A DNA stretch of 64,000 nt from Echinarachnius parma (taxonomy: Eukaryota; Echinodermata; Echinoidea; Clypeasteroida; Echinarachniidae), in contig JBAMJV010002038.1 in assembly GCA_037951105.1 (NCBI GenBank), positions 1-64,000 of the forward strand, in the 5' to 3' direction. The position numbers and the translations under genes are program-made. This document shows, piece by piece, positions 21,210-32,849 of the stretch (position 1 is its first letter; every line of letters begins with the position of its first letter). Under the pieces are notes generated by a model. The model was not told the DNA's origin. It saw only the letters and a list, made by a program, of their open reading frames with translations, and did not search any database.

Positions 21210-21598
21210 CCCCGTTTTATTTATTTTGTATTTATTTATTTCAATATATTTTACCAGGGTGGCCCATTAAATAATATGTTGGTCTCCCATGGGGCCCTGG
21301 GATACAGTATACAAACATTGTTGTTATAAAAACATGACTTTTAAACATCGTTACAAAAACATTTGAAATGAATTTTACGATTGTACATAAATATATAAAT
21401 GTTTACATTAAAAGAATAAAAATATCAAGATACTGCAATTCATATACACGCATTTTGAAAAAAAGTCTAATAGGGTTTATTCATAATATAAAAAACAACA
21501 TAAATGTTGCTCACATAATTATTTCATTACTTAAATAACAAAATATAAAAATACTGTACAATACTTAATAGTAAGATATCACTCATTACACTTTTAGA
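21210..21598 (-). other. 3' untranslated region of nested LINE B
   Basis: This is non-coding sequence downstream of the LINE B stop at 21599. It includes a GGGTGGCCCATTAA segment (about 21258) and ends in an ATTT-rich tract (about 21217-21245) that would be the LINE's short-repeat tail on the minus strand. Confidence 0.5.
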
Positions 21599-22076
21599 CT
21601 ATATGGCAAGGTTTTTGAATAAATATTGTTTCATTTTCTGTTTAAAAATATTCAAGGAATTTGAAGTTTTAATTTCAATGGGTAAATTATTCCAGAGGAA
21701 TATAGAAGAGTAAAATAAAGAATGTTTATATTGTTCTGTGCGAGCCCTAGGAATAATCAAATTCAAATTTGCCGCGTGTCTAGTATTAAATGAATGAGTA
21801 TCAGAAACAAAAAACAAAAGAATCATAATAAAAATTAGAGGTAAGGCGATGAATACATTTGTACATAAATACATATTTAAAATATGTCACACGATCATTA
21901 AATGGTAGCCATTTTAACTGATTAAACATTTCCTTGGACGGGGTATGGAAATTACAGCATAAAATCATCCTTGCGGCCCTTTTTTGTAATTTAATAATAC
22001 GTTCTGTTTGATGAATAGAATGAACCCCCCATATCTCACAACAATAATCAATTTGAGATTGAATCAAACATAAATA
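21599..22076 (-). pseudogene. LINE B ORF2 C-terminus
   Basis: Two overlapping minus frames give QIDYCCEIWGVHSIHQTERI and KLQKRAARMIL, then SFNTRHAANLNLIIPRARTE and SIFLWNNLPIEI, ending at a stop at 21599. This is the conserved C-terminal region of CR1/L2-like ORF2. A frameshift around 21800 separates the two parts, and a stop lies at about 22077. Confidence 0.75.
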
Positions 22077-22726
22077 TCATAATTTCATAGTATCGTTTGG
22101 AACATAAGGCTTTATTCTCCTTAACATACTTAAACTAAAAAGTACCTTTTCACATACATAATCAACATGTTCTGACCAATTTAAATGTTCATCAATAATT
22201 ACTCCGAGACATTTAATACTTTTACATTGTTCAATAATTGTCCCTTTAAATTTTATTTGCACATTTCCCTTATCAATTAATATTTGCGGAGTACCTATAA
22301 ATATTAATTTAGGTTTATCAACATTTAATGTCAATTTATTAGCATAGAGCCATAATTTAATATTATTCATATCTTCTTGTAATCTATTTTGAATATCAAT
22401 TCCAGATGAACTACTGTAATAAAGGGTTGTATCATCAGCATACATGGTTACATGACAATGTTTCAAAGCCATCACTAAATCATCAATATAAATCAAAAAT
22501 AAAAGAGGTCCTAATATGGACCCTTGTGGTACCCCGAGGGATAGAGACCTTTCATATGATAGAGTGTCACGGATTATAACACTTTGACTCCTGTTATTTA
22601 AGTAGGAGTTAAACCAATTTATAACAGGGTCAGAGCAGCCTATCTTACGTAACTTGACAAGTAGGATTTCCGTATCGACAGTGTCAAAAGCGCGTTTTAA
22701 ATCAATAAAAATAGAACCTATTATAT
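22077..22726 (-). pseudogene. LINE B reverse transcriptase, palm and thumb
   Basis: The minus frame reads IGSIFIDLKRAFDTVD (motif A), SLGVPQGSILGPLLFLIYID (motif B) and TMYADDTTLYY with an intact YADD, then CLGVIIDEHLNW. All RT catalytic residues are present. The frame is cut at 22726 by the inverted-repeat element. The missing upstream part resumes at 25100. Confidence 0.85.
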
Positions 22727-25096
22727 TAAGGGGAGGGCCAATGTCGAAAAAAGTGACTTTAGGTTGCCAGATCTCCACAACAAGTTTAAACCAATTCTAA
22801 TTGCAAGTATTTTTTAATAAGGCAACATAATTCAGAGGTCTTCCTCAAAATATTTGTTGCGAACACCTCCAAATCCAAGATGGCGTCCAAAAAGGCAGCC
22901 GTTTTGTATTGCTATAGATAATTGGCAAGATTTCCCAAACGACACCTTATATCAAGATTATTCTGCAATCATATTAAAGACAACTAGATTTCCTATAACC
23001 TGATACCAAACACCGTGAGGTTCAGGATATGTATCACGGTCATTTTTAGCCCCAAACCCAAATTTTATGAATTGTTTCCCCAAAATATGAAATTATTGAT
23101 TTACATAATAACATATAAATCGATAATTGTATTAGCAGTCAATCTAATACTTTTCAAAAAAATGTCCAATGATATCGACAATACACCCTGAAAATCTGAA
23201 CAACAAGTTATAGTACTTTGAAGTCAGCGTTAGCTATCCACAAAATGGGTAGTTTTGCATGATTTCTCATGCTATACAGGGTGTCTCAAAAATGTGTAAT
23301 CTTAATAAGAGGATTTGTATACCAAATGATTGCGTCAATCTCGGGACACCTTCAGTTCCAGTTATGAACAAATACAAAAAGAAACACAATTTCTTGTAAT
23401 ATGATGAATATGTCACCATCATTATGTATAGTCCGCGTAGATGTTGTGTCTGTCCTGTATTTGTTTAACTGCATTTATCATAAATCAAACGCTAAAAATG
23501 AACTTAATTCCACTCCACATGAAGCATTCCAGTCAGCTGCATACTGACGCGCATGCCATGCATATTGCGAATTCGAATCATACTGGGTGTCCATGATGTG
23601 TTTAAAACAGTATCAAGATCATGCTCATTATCTTTAATAAGTGTCTTACTGAAAGACTGAAGTACACAATATTCGGGACATACTGTAAAATGTGCAGAGT
23701 GTATCTAGCTTCGAACACCATCTTGATCGCGAGGAACGCACCCTTCATGCCCCTCATATCTTATTACATGTACATGGAGACCATAAAGTTCTATACAATT
23801 TGTCTGACTCAGTATTAAAACAAAACAATCTCAATTGCTAAACTAATATGCACAACACCGAAAAGCCTCAGCAAGCCGAATGTTTATTTTTTTGCACTAC
23901 ACTGTACTCGTGTAACCATGGTAACAACAGCCGATTATGGACAAAGATATACCAAATCAACAAATGTTTACTTTAAAAACTTAAAAATAGCAGCTATAGG
24001 GTGTTATTTTACATGTGATTTGTTTTCCTCCATGTTCACGCAAAAATTAGTGTGCATAATGCGGCTTGTAGTAGCCAAATATATGATTTATTATATTTCT
24101 ATTGTTGTTGTTACTACGGTAACAAATGTACATGGTGGTACAAAAAGTCACCCTAAAATAAACCTAATAAGCCTATTTAAAGTGTTTTCCGAACCCTGAA
24201 AAAGTCTAGCTAACTGTGGTGTTCCGAATAATAATCATGTTAAAAACATAATTATCAAGATATGGTCGATCCAACTGTAAATGACGAGCGCCTCCCATTC
24301 GAATATTGCACTATGCACTTTGCATGATGGATTTATTATTGCAGTGAAATTACCGATACACTATTTTCGTGTACTATTGCAAACCGATGGCGGCATATTT
24401 ATGACATAAAAGAAGAAAACTGAAGATTTGCTAAAAAATGGTATCAACAATATGTCATAATTTAGGAGAAATTCTTGAATAAAGTCCGTAAACAAGAATT
24501 ACAATTATTGGGGCACCCTGTATAGTGTTCGAAATCGTACAAATTGGCTGTATTTGTCGATATCAAATGCTGAGTTCCAAGAACTATAACTTTTTGTTCA
24601 GATACAATATACACTTGACATTTTTAGAGAGTATTGTTAATATAATTGGACAGTTTTTCGAAAAGTATTAATTCAACTGCTAATGCAATTATTGATATAT
24701 CCCGAATTATGTAAATCAATAATTTCATATTTTTGGGGAAAAATGCCTAAAATTTGAGTTTGGGGCTAAAAATGACCGTGTTACATATTCTGAAACCCAT
24801 TGTGTTTGGTATCAGATTATAGGAAATTTGATTATCTTTAATATGACTGCAAATCATGCCTATTCCAGGTGTTGTTTGTGAAATATTGCCAATAATCTAT
24901 AGCAAGTCAAAACGACTACTTTTTTGGACGCCATCTTGGATTTGAAGGTGTTCGCAACAAAATGTTTGAGGTAGACCTCCGAATTAATTTGTCTCACGAA
25001 AAATACTTGCAAATAAAATTGGTTTAAACTTGTTGTGGAGATCTGGCAACCTAAGTCCTTAAGGAAGCCACTTGTTCGATGTTGGCCCTCCCCTTA
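22727..25096. mobile_element. Long-inverted-repeat transposon (2,370 bp) with TAT target duplication
   Basis: The ends are TAAGGGGAGGGCCA and its inverse, flanked by TAT at 22724-22726 and 25097-25099. Arms of about 560 bp (to about 23285 and from about 24518) are inverted copies with diverged bases. Deleting the element plus one TAT restores the LINE B frame (YIDSGHI joined to IGSIFID). The 1.2-kb centre encodes no transposase. A 3-bp duplication and long arms fit a non-autonomous DNA transposon, but I cannot assign the superfamily. Confidence 0.8.
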
Positions 25097-25099
25097 TAT

Positions 25100-25379
25100 G
25101 TCCGCTATCAATATATTTCAACCAACTATCAGTCAAAGAACCAAGTGCTGCTGACGTTGAATGGCCGGGTCTAAATCCAAATTGAGAGTCATTCAAAACA
25201 CTATGTGAGGATAAGTACGTATAAAGCTGCTTATGGACTATTCTTTCTATTATCTTGCTTACTACTGGTAATATAGATATAGGGCGATAGTTGTCTATTT
25301 TTTGATTTGTACCCTTTTTATAGACAGGTCTTACTTTTGAACTTTTCCATTCATTTGGGTATATTCCAGAATTTAATGA
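25100..25379 (-). pseudogene. LINE B reverse transcriptase, middle segment
   Basis: The minus frame gives LNSGIYPNEWKSSKVRPVYK, NYRPISILPVVSKIIERIV and FGFRPGHSTSAALGSLTD. These are the conserved RT blocks before motif A. It is bounded by the array's 13-bp duplication on the right and by the inverted-repeat element on the left. Confidence 0.82.
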
Positions 25380-25392
25380 TAAATTAATTAAT

Positions 25393-28300
25393 ATCGGAAA
25401 TAATATCGCTAGTGATATTCGTTTGTCTCGCAATGTATGGTCAAACTAGGAATCTAAACGATCATGACGTTTCGTGTGCCGCTGCAACACTTTGTCAAAT
25501 GATATTATCTAATGTAGACAATCGGTATTTATGCTCTACCGTGGCTCCCAACGCAGAATCTCACATAAGCGAGCACGTAACCGATAGGTCAAAAACGGGC
25601 CGCGTCAATTGGCCGGTGCACACGGGCAATCAACCAATCAATGGAACACTGGTTCGGTCCGCCTACCGACCCAGCGTACAATACGTCGCCATGACACTCC
25701 CCTACAATCCGGCCCCCCACCGGTTGATTCGAAACCCACGGACGAGCCAAGCCACCTTCTTGCTACAACGCTCATATCTACGTATCAATTTCAGGGCTGG
25801 GCGCCCGTATGTTCAATCAATAATAGTAAATATATTATCCATTGCGGATATAGTATCGGAAATAATATCGCTAGTGATATTCGTTTGTCTCGCAATGTAT
25901 GGTCAAACTAGGAATCTAAACGAGCATGACGTTTCGTGAGCCGCTGCAACACTTTGTAAAATGATATTATATAATGTAGACAATCGGTATTTATGCTCTA
26001 CCGTATCACTAGCGATACGTATCACTAGCGATATTATTTCCGATACTATATCCGCAATGGATAATATATTTACTATTATTGATTGAACATACGGGCGCCC
26101 AGCCCTGAAATTGATACGTAGATATGAGCGTTGTAGCAAGAAGGTGGCTTGGCTCGTCCGTGGGTTTCGAATCAACCGGTGGGGGGCCGGATTGTAGGGG
26201 AGTGTCATGGCGACGTATTGTACGCTGGTTCGGTAGGCGGACCGAACCAGTGTTCCGTTGATTGGTTGATTGCTCGTGTGCACCGGCCAATTGACGCGGC
26301 CCGTTTTGACCTATCGGGTACGTACTCGCTTATGTGAGATTCTGCGTTGGGAGCCACGGTAGAGCATAAATACCGATTGTCTACATTAGATAATATCATT
26401 TGACAAAGTGTTGCAGCGGCACACGAAACGTCATGATCGTTTAGATTCCTAGTTTGACCATACATTGCGAGACAAACGAATATCACTAGCGATATTATTT
26501 CCGATACTATATCCGCAATGGATAATATTTACTATTATTGATTGAACATACGGGCGCCCAGCCCTGAAATTGATACGTAGATATGAGCGTTGTAGCAAGA
26601 AGGTGGCTTGGCTCGTCCGTGGGTTTCGAATCAACCGGTGGGGGGCCGGATTGTAGGGGAGTGTCATGGCGACGTATTGTACGCTGGTTCGGTAGGCGGA
26701 CCGAACCAGTGTTCCGTTGATTGGTTGATTGCCCGTGTGCACCGGCCAATTTACGCGGCCCGTTTTTGACCTATCGGGTACGTGCTCGCTTATGTGAGAT
26801 TCTGCGTTGGGAGCCACGGTAGAGCATAAATACCGATTGTCTACATTAGATAATATCATTTGACAAAGTGTTGCAGCGGCACACGAAACGTCATGATCGT
26901 TTAGATTCCTAGTTTGACCATACATTGCGAGACAAACGAATATCACTAGCTATATTATTTCCAATACTATATCCGCAATGGATAATATTTACTATTATTG
27001 ATTGAACATACGGGCGCCCAGCCCTGAAATTGATACGTAGATATGAGCGTTGTAGCAAGAAGGTGGCTTGGCTCGTCCGTGGGTTTCGAATCAACCGGTG
27101 GGGGGCCGGATTGTAGGGGAGTGTCATGGCGACGTATTGTACGCTGGTTCGGTAGGCGGACCGAACCAGTGTTCCGTTGATTGGTTGATTGCCCGTGTGC
27201 ACCGGCCAATTGACGCGGCCCGTTTTTGACCTATCGGGTACGTGCTCGCTTATGTGAGATTCTGCGTTGGGAGCCACGGTAGAGCATAAATACCGATTGT
27301 CTACATTAGATAATATCATTTGACAAAGTGTTGCAGCGGCACATGAAACGTCATGATCGTTTAGATTCCTAGTTTGACCATACATTGCGAGACAAACGAA
27401 TATCACTAGCGATATTATTTCCGATACTATATCCGCAATGGATAATATTTACTATTATTGATTGAACATACGGGCGCCCAGCCCTGAAATTGATACGTAG
27501 ATATGAGCGTTGTAGCAAGAAGGTGGCTTGGCTCGTCCGTGGGTTTCGAATCAACCGGTGGGGGGCCGGATTGTAGGGGAGTGTCATGGCGACGTATTGT
27601 ACGCTGGTTCGGTAGGCGGACCGAACCAGTGTTCCGTTGATTGGTTGATTGCCCGTGTGCACCGGCCAATTTACGCGGCCCGTTTTTGACCTATCGGGTA
27701 CGTGCTCGCTTATGTGAGATTCTGCGTTGGGAGCCACGGTAGAGCATAAATACCGATTGTCTACATTAGATAATATCATTTGACAAAGTGTTGCAGCGGC
27801 ACACGAAACGTCATGATCGTTTAGATTCCTAGTTTGACCATACATTGCGAGACAAACGAATATCACTAGCGATATTATTTCCAATACTATATCCGCAATG
27901 GATAATATTTACTATTATTGATTGAACATACGGGCGCCCAGCCCTGAAATTGATACGTAGATATGAGCGTTGTAGCAAGAAGGTGGCTTGGCTCGTCCGT
28001 GGGTTTCGAATCAACCGGTGGGGGGCCGGATTGTAGGGGAGTGTCATGGCGACGTATTGTACGCTGGTTCGGTAGGCGGACCGAACCAGTGTTCCGTTGA
28101 TTGGTTGATTGCCCGTGTGCACCGGCCAATTGACGCGGCCCGTTTTTGACCTATCGGGTACGTGCTCGCTTATGTGAGATTCTGCGTTGGGAGCCACGGT
28201 AGAGCATAAATACCGATTGTCTACATTAGATAATATCATTTGACAAAGTGTTGCAGCGGCACATGAAACGTCATGATCGTTTAGATTCCTAGTTTGACCA

Positions 28301-29294
28301 TACATTGCGAGACAAACGAATATCACTAGCGATATTATTTCCGATACTATATCCGCAATGGATAATATTTACTATTATTGATTGAACATACGGGCGCCCA
28401 GCCCTGAAATTGATACGTAGATATGAGCGTTGTAGCAAGAAGGTGGCTTGGCTCGTCCGTGGGTTTCGAATCAACCGGTGGGGGGCCGGATTGTAGGGGA
28501 GTGTCATGGCGACGTATTGTACGCTGGTTCGGTAGGCGGACCGAACCAGTGTTCCGTTGATTGGTTGATTGCCCGTGTGCACCGGCCAATTGACGCGGCC
28601 CGTTTTTGACCTATCGGGTACGTGCTCGCTTATGTGAGATTCTGCGTTGGGAGCCACGGTAGAGCATAAATACCGATTGTCTACATTAGATCATTTGACA
28701 AAGTGTTGCAGCGGCACACGAAACGTCATGCTCGTTTAGATTCCTAGTTTGACCATACATTGCGAGACAAACGAATATCACTAGCGATATTATTTCCGAT
28801 ACTATATCCGCAATGGATAATATATTTACTATTATTGATTGAACATACGGGCGCCCAGCCCTGAAATTGATACGTAGATATGAGCGTTGTAGCAAGAAGG
28901 TGGCTTGGCTCGTCCGTGGGTTTCGAATCAACCGGTGGGGGGCCGGATTGTAGGGGAGTGTCATAGCGAAGTATTGTACGCTGGTTCGGTAGACGGACCG
29001 AACCAGTGTTCCGTTGATTGGTTGATTGCCCGTGTGCACCGGCCAATTGACGCGGCCCGTTTTTGACCTATCGGGTACGTGCTCGCTTATGTGAGATTCT
29101 GCGTTGGGAGCCACGGTAGGGCATAAATACCGATTTTCTACATTAGATAATATCATTTGACAAAGTGTTGCAGCGGCACACGAAACGTCATGATCGTTTA
29201 GATTCCTAGTTTGACCATACATTGCGAGACAAACGAATATCACTAGCGATATTATTTCCGATACTATATCCGCAATGGATAATATATTTACTAT
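25393..29294. repeat. Array of 460-bp tandem units, first 1.3 units inverted, inside LINE B
   Basis: The phrase AGCGATATTATTTCCGATAC marks unit starts near 26028, 26490, 26950, 27410, 27870, 28330, 28782 and 29247 (minus-oriented). Spacing is 460 bp except at the ends. 25393-26004 is the same unit in the opposite orientation, and a 16-bp direct duplicate (TATCACTAGCGATACG) marks the inversion point. The whole is flanked by TAAATTAATTAAT at 25380-25392 and 29295-29307. Each unit contains the hairpin GGTTCGGT-AGGCGG-ACCGAACC. 460 is not a multiple of 3, and although long open frames exist in two frames, none looks like a conserved protein. Confidence 0.88.
26490..28329 (-). repeat. Higher-order 920-bp dimer repeated twice within the array
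   Basis: Four consecutive units alternate between two variants. Units at 26490 and 27410 carry AATTTACG and ACACGAAACG and are followed by CCAATACT. Units at 26950 and 27870 carry AATTGACG and ACATGAAACG and are followed by CCGATACT. So a two-unit block was amplified as a whole, a sign of recent unequal exchange or rolling-circle copying. Confidence 0.8.
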
Positions 29295-29307
29295 TAAATT
29301 AATTAAT

Positions 29308-29632
29308 GTTGTAATACTTTTCAATATTTCATTTTTTGCAAGTTTCAAATGCGAAGCACTAATACCATCAATGCCAGTTGCTTTACAAGGGTCTAAATCT
29401 GAAAGTAATTTTAGTACATCATTTTCATTTACATCTTTAAATACAAACAATTCACTAGAATCTTTTTCCAATATAACATTTATAGACTGTATATCAACGT
29501 TAATATTTTGGTTTACAGTACACTTGTTGCCTTCATTCAAATCATTTACACATTCATTAAAAACATTAGAATCAATAAAGTCATTAAATGTATTCGCAAT
29601 GATATCATCATTATTACACATGTCTCCAATAT
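29308..29632 (-). pseudogene. LINE B reverse transcriptase, fingers segment
   Basis: The minus frame reads ANTFNDFIDSNVFNECVND, then LSDLDPCKATGIDGISASHL and KSITTLINL. DPCKATGIDGIS is the conserved start of LINE RT (K-A-x-G-x-D-x-I). It continues at 25379 after the array. Its upstream side is cut by LINE C. Confidence 0.82.
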
Positions 29633-30910
29633 GAGTGAGGAAATGTATCAAATCATGGCAAATCATTCCAACCTATCCTGGTCATGTTTTACTTGTGGAC
29701 TTCCAAACTTTAGTTCCACATTATTTTGGTCCTCTGGTTCAGACAACATCGTTGATGAAAATGAATTTTCTATCTTGACAGGGGTTGACCAGGACAGTTT
29801 TCTCATCCCTAACACCTCAAACTCTTCTAACTCAAATAGGCTGAGACTGGCACAGCCTGTAGCTGCATCCTCACCAAGGCGTAGTCCCTCCAGATCAAAA
29901 CCAAAACCTCAACACCCCAAGAAGAGTGATGATAAGATACGAGTTATGATCACTAATTGCAACAGTCTTCTCGGGAAGAAAGAAGCATTTGCAGAGACAG
30001 TTAAATCTTCAAACCCCATGTCATATTAGTAACTGAATCTTGGCTTAAACCCGATATCGGCAACAGTGAATGTATTCCAGATAATTACACAGCATACAGG
30101 AAAGACCGGTCAGGCAGAATGGGAGGAGGCGTCTTCATTGCAGTCAGGAATGACATCATCGCCACACATTTGGAGTACCTCGACGTGGATGCAGAGCTTA
30201 TTTGGATCTCTCTCCAGATAGTCAACTCCAAACCAATACATATTTGTTGTTTTTATCGACCACCAAACCAAGGCATTACACCAATCCAAAGGCTGCGGGA
30301 ATCACTCTCAAAGATTGACTGGAAGAAAAACCCTCATGTATGGGTTGGAGGAGACTTTAATGTTCCTGATATCAACTGGGAAATCCCTTGCCGCAAGCCA
30401 AGCGTAAACTGTAACTACCCAGCAGAACTCGCAACAGAGCTACTTACCTTGCTAGAAGACTTCTCGCTCACACAGTTAGCTCTAGAGCCTAACCACAACT
30501 TTCAGACAAGGTCAGTGTCGGTGCAAAATATACTGAACCTACTTTGTGTCAGTAACCCAAGCAGCTTCTCTGCACTCCAAACAGAACCTGGAATATCTGA
30601 CCCCTTCAAATTGGTAGTAGAGGCGGAAATAAAACCAGTCATCCAGAAAAATGTGAGGAGGAAAGTATATCTCTGGCACAAAGCAGATGTGAACAGCCTT
30701 AAATCAGAGCTGAGACACTTCGGAAATTCCTTTGAAGAAAACTGTAATAACCTGTCTGTTGAACAAAACTGGCATAAGTTTGTTCAAGCACTGCAGGAGC
30801 TAGTTAACAAGAATGTTCCATCCACACTTCAGTCAACAAGGTTTAATCTCCCATGGCTCCCAAGGCCCCTAAAGGCCCCTAAAGCGCTTGATTAGGAGGA
30901 AAAATCGAGC
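29633..30910 (+). pseudogene. LINE C N-terminus and endonuclease domain, disabled
   Basis: It starts with WSCFTCGLPNFSSTLF, the second half of a PHD-like Cys finger. The apurinic-type endonuclease follows, with ITNCNSL, VTESWLKPDIGN, GGGVFIAVRND, CCFYRPPN and GGDFNVPDINWE. A frameshift near 30025 separates the first frame from the second (30119-30895). The usual SDH catalytic triplet is SDP (GISDPFKLV), so the nuclease would be inactive even without the frameshift. A 9-bp direct duplication (AAGGCCCCT) near 30865-30890 precedes a stop. Confidence 0.8.
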
Positions 30911-32750
30911 TTTCCACACAGCAAAAACCACCAGATCAACACGACAATGGGAAAGGTATAGGAACCTTAGAAAACAGGTCCAGCAAGATCTACGGAAAGC
31001 AGAACAGGACTACTTATCAACAACAGTTTTCGACTCACTACAAACGAACGTGAAGAAATTTTGGTCATTCATAAAACACCGCAGACAAGACGCGTGTGGT
31101 ATTTCTGCTCTGAAAGTCGATGGATCCCTGTTTAATGAAGCAAGAGACAAAGCAGAGATACTTAGCAAACAATATCAGTCAGTTTTCACGAAGGATGATG
31201 CATCAAACGTGCCTTCCCTGGGCATCAGCCCCTATCCAGCTGTAGATGATCTTTTTGTTTCGTCTGAAGGTGTACTCAAACTTTTGAAGGGACTAAATGT
31301 CAACAAAGCACCAGGCCCTGATGGAATTTATCCACAAGTATCAAAGATGTGTGCAGAAGAAATAGCCCCGATCCTTCAAATAATCTACAATCAGAGTATT
31401 TCATCAGGTAAACTTCCAAAGGACTGGAGGAAAGCAAATATCTCTCCTATCTTCAAAAAGGGCAGCAGGGCAGATGCAGCCAACTACAGACCTGTGTCAC
31501 TGACATCAATATCTTGCAAACTACTAGAGCACATCATCTACCATCACATTGTGAATCACCTTGAAAATTTTGATATCCTTTGTGACCACCAAAACGGGTT
31601 TAGACACCGCCGCTCTTGCGAAACCCAACTTTTGTCTACGATACATCACATCTTTGACGGAGTAGACAAAACAAAGCAGGTAGATGCCATAATACTGGAC
31701 TTTGAGAAAGCCTTCGATGTGGTGTCTCACAAACGATTGCTACACAAGCTGAAACACTATGGAATTAGGAACTCCCTTCTCCCCTGGATCTCTGACTTCT
31801 TAACCAACCGTGAACAATCGGTCGTCATTCAAGGCAGATGATCCAAGCCTGTTCATGTAGACTCCGGTGTCCCGCAGGGAACAGTGTTGGGACCCTTGCT
31901 CTTTCTTTGCTACATCAACGATCTCCCAGACAACATAACATCAAAAGTCTGTCTCTTTGCGAACGATTGTCTCATCTACAGCCCAGTGAAAGACCAGAAA
32001 GACTGTCGTAACCTACAAACAGACCTCAATAAACTTGCAAAATGGGGGGGGGGGGGGAAATGGCAGATGAGATTCAAACCCACAAAGTGCAACATCATGA
32101 GATTCACAAGGAAGAAGTCTCCTATCACTTTCAAATATACTTTATCCGGCCAATCTCTACCTGAAACGAGTCATCAAAAGTATCTTGGGGTCACCCTATC
32201 CTCCGACATGAGGTGGAACCGGCATGTAGATACTGTTTTAGCAAAAGCCAACAGCATCATAGGCTTCATACGACGTAACCTGAGCAATGCACCAGTTAAT
32301 GTAAAAACTCAAGCTTACAAAAGCCTTGTTAGGCCACATGTTGAATACTGTAGCTCTGTCTGGAACCCGCACACCAAGAGAAATAAAGACAAAATTGAAG
32401 CTGTCCAACGCCGAGCAGCCAGAGTCATCTCAAACGACTACAGCCGAACGAGTTCAGTCACATCTATGCTGGAACGTCTGAAGCTCCAGAAGATAACATT
32501 CAATCACGTTGACTTGAACATCAATGAGTTCATTCACATGCAAGAGGCTCCATTAGCTCGTACACGCATGACGACAAGAAGCACCAAACCGAACCAGTTC
32601 GCTATCCCTCAATCAAACTCACAACCACACCTCTACTCCTTCTTCCCCAATACGGCAAGAATATGGAACTCTCTACCAGAAGAGATAACTTCAGTTGAAA
32701 ATGTAAATAAATTTTCAAGCGCCCTGCAGAAACACATGCAGTTGGTATGA
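30888..32750 (+). pseudogene. LINE C reverse transcriptase and C-terminus, disabled
   Basis: 30888-31841 holds NKAPGPDGIYPQ, ANISPIFKKGSRADAANYRP, QNGFRHRRSCETQ and IILDFEKAFDVVSHKRLL. A TGA stop at 31839-31841 interrupts, and the frame resumes with SGVPQGTVLGPLLFLCYIND. The catalytic YADD is replaced by FAND, losing the first aspartate. The C-terminal part has HVEYCSSVWNPHTK and IEAVQRRAARVI. A G-run at 32045-32056 within coding sequence encodes four Gly and may be a polymerase-slippage expansion. Confidence 0.85.
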
Positions 32751-32849
32751 GCAACCCTGACTTTCACAGTCTCGTTCTGAGTGTTGCTCTAATAGAGCTT
32801 TTCAGAGTATTACATCCAGATCCAGATCCATTTCAAAAACTACGAGGAG

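Noticed and set aside
26140..26180. Possible Pol III A and B boxes in the unit (TGGCTTGGCTCG and GGGTTTCGAATC)
   Set aside because: The spacing is about 20 nt and the B box has an extra base, so it does not fit a tRNA-type promoter.
25412..29666. Series of open frames of about 165 and 80 residues repeated along the 460-bp array
   Set aside because: They are two frames of one tandem unit whose length is not a multiple of 3, they use non-ATG starts, and they show no protein-like motif. The longest (28686-29666) is a fusion of array sequence with the LINE B RT.
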